From positions 1 to 24,585 of the forward strand of contig JAZBPO010000148.1 of NCBI GenBank assembly GCA_036351675.1: a stretch of 24,585 bases of DNA, given 5' to 3'. The notes under the pieces were generated by a model, which was given only the letters and a program-made list of their open reading frames with translations, was not told the origin of the DNA and did not search any database. Below are positions 22,639 to 24,585 of this stretch, piece after piece; position 1 is the first letter of the stretch; the number at the start of each line of letters is the position of its first letter. The position numbers and the translations under genes are program-made. Source of the DNA: JAZBPO01 sp036351675. GTDB lineage: Bacteria > Pseudomonadota > Gammaproteobacteria > Pseudomonadales > Azotimanducaceae.

Positions 22639-23762
22639 ACAGGCACGAAGGGGTGGTCGTCGACTGCGATTCGCACGTCATGGAGCCGCCGGATCTCTGG
22701 CTGCGCTATCTCGAACCGCAGTACCGCGATCGGGCGATCCGCATCGAGGAGCGGGACGGCGTCGAGCACCTGCTCATCGCCGAGCAGGTCGTGCTCTCCG
22801 GCGTACTGGCAGGGCTGGGCGGCGCCGGTACGCCCGTCACGCAGCTCTTCGGTGGCGGCATGAGGTACGTCGACGGCTGTCCGCCCGGCAGCTGGGATCC
22901 GGCCGAACGCGCGCACCTGCTCGACGACTGGCAGGTCGATCGCGGCGTGCTGTTCCCCACCATCGGCATCCTGCCGTTCCCCACGGACGATCTGGACCTG
23001 ATCAGCGCCTACTGCCGTGCCTACAACCGCTGGCAGCGCGACTTCTTCAGGGCCGAGCCGGATCGGGTGATCGCCATCGCGACGCTCAACTGGCGCGACG
23101 TGGATGCGGCCGTGGCCGAGCTGGAGCAGTGCATCGCCGACGGCTTCCGCGGCATCTTCGTCCCGCCCGAAACCATCGACGGGCGCCGGCCCGACCATCC
23201 GGACTTCGATCCGATCTGGGCGCGCTGCGCGGAGGCCGGCATCGTCGGCTGCCTGCACGTGATCGTGCGCTTCGGTGGCGCCGCCGTGCCCTTCGCGGGC
23301 TGGCACGAGAGCCAGCCGGGGCCGGTGTTCTCCTTCGGCCTCGGCGCCACGGGACAGCTGATTCCCGCCGTCTCCGCCATGGTGGTCTCGGGCCTCTTCG
23401 ACCGGCATCCGGCACTGCGTATCGCCTCCGTGGAGGCCGGCGCCGGCTATGCGCCCTACCTCATGGACCGGCTCGACGAGAAGTTCGAAATCTTCCGGCC
23501 CACGCAGACGCTCGAGATGAAACCTTCGGACTACTTCCGCCGGAACCTCTGGTTCGTGGCCGAACCGGAGGAGCGCACCATCGACGCCGTCTGCGACCTG
23601 CTGGGCGAGGACCGCGTGCTCTGGGGCAGCGACTTCCCGCACATCGATTCGACGCTCGCCGCGCCCGAGCTGATCCGCCGGTCCGTCGCCGAGCTGGCGC
23701 CCGCACGACGCGCCAAGGTCCTCGGCGAGAACGCGCTCGCACTGTTCGGCCTGGAGCGCTGA
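22635..23762 (+). CDS. Amidohydrolase family metal-dependent hydrolase
   Basis: 375 residues, a TIM-barrel of the amidohydrolase-2 (ACMSD-related) family. Likely metal or catalytic residues are D10, D12 and H14 in VVDCDSHVMEP, H208 in CLHVIVRF and D333 in LWGSDFPHIDST. The first His of the usual HxH is replaced by Asp, which is common in this subgroup. Reactions in the family include decarboxylation and hydrolysis of C-C or C-N bonds, so the reaction is open. ATG 22635 overlaps the DUF3422 stop (ATGA) with GGGGGAAAAG just before it; the longer open frame from 21660 is a shadow within DUF3422. The MBL-fold gene starts one base after its stop, so the three genes form one operon. Confidence 0.92.
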   Translation: MNRHEGVVVDCDSHVMEPPDLWLRYLEPQYRDRAIRIEERDGVEHLLIAEQVVLSGVLAGLGGAGTPVTQLFGGGMRYVDGCPPGSWDPAERAHLLDDWQVDRGVLFPTIGILPFPTDDLDLISAYCRAYNRWQRDFFRAEPDRVIAIATLNWRDVDAAVAELEQCIADGFRGIFVPPETIDGRRPDHPDFDPIWARCAEAGIVGCLHVIVRFGGAAVPFAGWHESQPGPVFSFGLGATGQLIPAVSAMVVSGLFDRHPALRIASVEAGAGYAPYLMDRLDEKFEIFRPTQTLEMKPSDYFRRNLWFVAEPEERTIDAVCDLLGEDRVLWGSDFPHIDSTLAAPELIRRSVAELAPARRAKVLGENALALFGLER

Positions 23763-23763
23763 G

Positions 23764-24585
23764 ATGGCGGTCGAGGTCTGGCGCTTCGGCGACGCGGCAG
23801 TCGCGCGGATCGAGGAGATGGTCGGGCCCATGTTCGACCCGGTCAGCTTCTTTCCCGATCACGACCCGGCCGTGATGGCTGCCGCGCGCGAGCGCTTCGG
23901 GCCCGCTCAGATCGCCGACAGCGGCCGCATCGTCGCGTCCATGCACTCCTGGCTGATCCGCGTGGAGGATCGCACGGTGCTCGTGGACGGCTGCATCGGC
24001 AATCACAAGGATCGGCAGCCCTTCCATCGCTGGAGCGGGCTCGAGACGGACTGGCCGAAGCGCCTCGCGGCGGCCGGCGTACGGCCCGAGGAGATCGACT
24101 TCGTGATGTGCACGCATCTCCACGTCGATCACGTCGGCTGGAACACGCAGCTCGTGGACGGGCGCTGGGTGCCGACCTTCCCGAACGCGCGCTACCTGTT
24201 CGCACGCGAGGAGGTGGAGCACTTCCGCGCCGAACAGGACGCGGCTCCGACGGAAGCCTTCGACGCCGTCTCGCGCAAGGTGTGGGCCGATTCGGTGCTG
24301 CCGGTGCTCGACGCCGGGCTCGCGGATCTGGTGGAGGGCGTGCACGAGGTGGTGGCCGGCCGCGTGTGCATGGAGCCCACGCCGGGGCACACGCCGGGCA
24401 GTGCGAGCCTGCTGCTCCGGGACGATGCCGAGCGGGCCCTTTTCACCGGTGACGTGATCCACCATCCGATTCAGGTGCTTCGGCCCGACTGGAACAGCGA
24501 CTTCTGTGCGCTGCCCGAGCAGGCGCGCGCGACGCGTCGATCGGTCCTGGAGCGCTGCGCCGACCGTGGCGCGCTGCTCATGCCC
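23764..24585 (+). CDS. MBL-fold metallo-hydrolase (partial, 3' end outside window)
   Basis: 274 residues visible before the window ends. The metal motif THLHVDHVGWN gives H118, H120, D122 and H123. A third ligand His follows in PTPGHTPGS and the bridging Asp in FTGDVIHHP. This layout resembles lactonase-like MBL hydrolases (AttM/AiiA and relatives) more than the sulfatase-like protein at 11541-12842. No signal peptide is seen, so it is probably cytoplasmic. ATG 23764 comes one base after the amidohydrolase stop. It probably needs only a few dozen more residues to be complete. Substrate unknown; a lactone or thioester fits the catabolic setting. Confidence 0.9.
   Translation, partial: MAVEVWRFGDAAVARIEEMVGPMFDPVSFFPDHDPAVMAAARERFGPAQIADSGRIVASMHSWLIRVEDRTVLVDGCIGNHKDRQPFHRWSGLETDWPKRLAAAGVRPEEIDFVMCTHLHVDHVGWNTQLVDGRWVPTFPNARYLFAREEVEHFRAEQDAAPTEAFDAVSRKVWADSVLPVLDAGLADLVEGVHEVVAGRVCMEPTPGHTPGSASLLLRDDAERALFTGDVIHHPIQVLRPDWNSDFCALPEQARATRRSVLERCADRGALLMP

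Noticed and set aside
1..24585. Defence system, mobile element, CRISPR array, tRNA or rRNA
   Set aside because: No transposase, integrase, nuclease, helicase or repeat-spacer pattern was found, and no tRNA-like or rRNA-like stretch; nearly all bases lie in metabolic, transport or unknown genes.

Overview
This is a very GC-rich, gene-dense stretch of bacterial chromosome with 24 protein-coding genes (22 complete, one cut at each window edge). There are no rRNA or tRNA genes, insertion sequences, integrases, phage genes or CRISPR repeats that I can see. The gene families (DUF3422, YtoQ, DUF3291, MelB-type symporter, NorM-type MATE, paired acyl-CoA dehydrogenases, a BadI-like hydrolase) suggest a proteobacterium, possibly an uncultured gammaproteobacterium, that degrades carboxylic acids through CoA thioesters. 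The taxon is inferred from gene content alone.

Left block (1-6171). A divergent pair opens the window: a partial SDR oxidoreductase on the minus strand and, on the plus strand, an acyl-CoA dehydrogenase (ACAD) behind a good sigma70-like promoter. The ACAD leads a plus-strand run: Rieske ferredoxin, two tandem SnoaL-like proteins, an FAD-linked 2-hydroxyacid dehydrogenase-type protein and an amidase. It reads as a catabolic cluster of unknown substrate.

Middle block (6272-13888). A minus-strand pair of adjacent, probably co-translated ACAD genes looks like a two-subunit enzyme. Divergent from it runs a tight operon: YtoQ, an unknown protein, a DUF3291 protein and an APC-family permease. Then come a minus-strand alkylsulfatase-like metallo-hydrolase and a plus-strand protein with a degenerate proline-rich repeat tail.

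Right block (13896-24585). A MelB-like symporter and a PlsC-type acyltransferase share an overlapping minus-strand operon. On the plus strand, a serine hydrolase overlaps a membrane protein with a C-terminal SpoIIAA/STAS-like domain. A minus-strand operon follows (BadI-like ring hydrolase, 81-residue membrane protein, MATE exporter). A divergent plus-strand operon holds a DUF3422 protein, an amidohydrolase and a partial MBL-fold hydrolase. The two operons are separated by 134 bp carrying a perfect 9-bp inverted repeat, the best operator candidate here.

No gap between genes exceeds 300 bases; the largest are 607-761, 8601-8749, 16274-16415, 12843-12979, 21164-21297 and 6172-6271. No recognisable transcription factor lies in the window. 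I see no clear defence system or other striking new system. The least explained items are the Rieske/SnoaL/ACAD cluster, the membrane-STAS fusion, the repeat protein and the inverted repeat.
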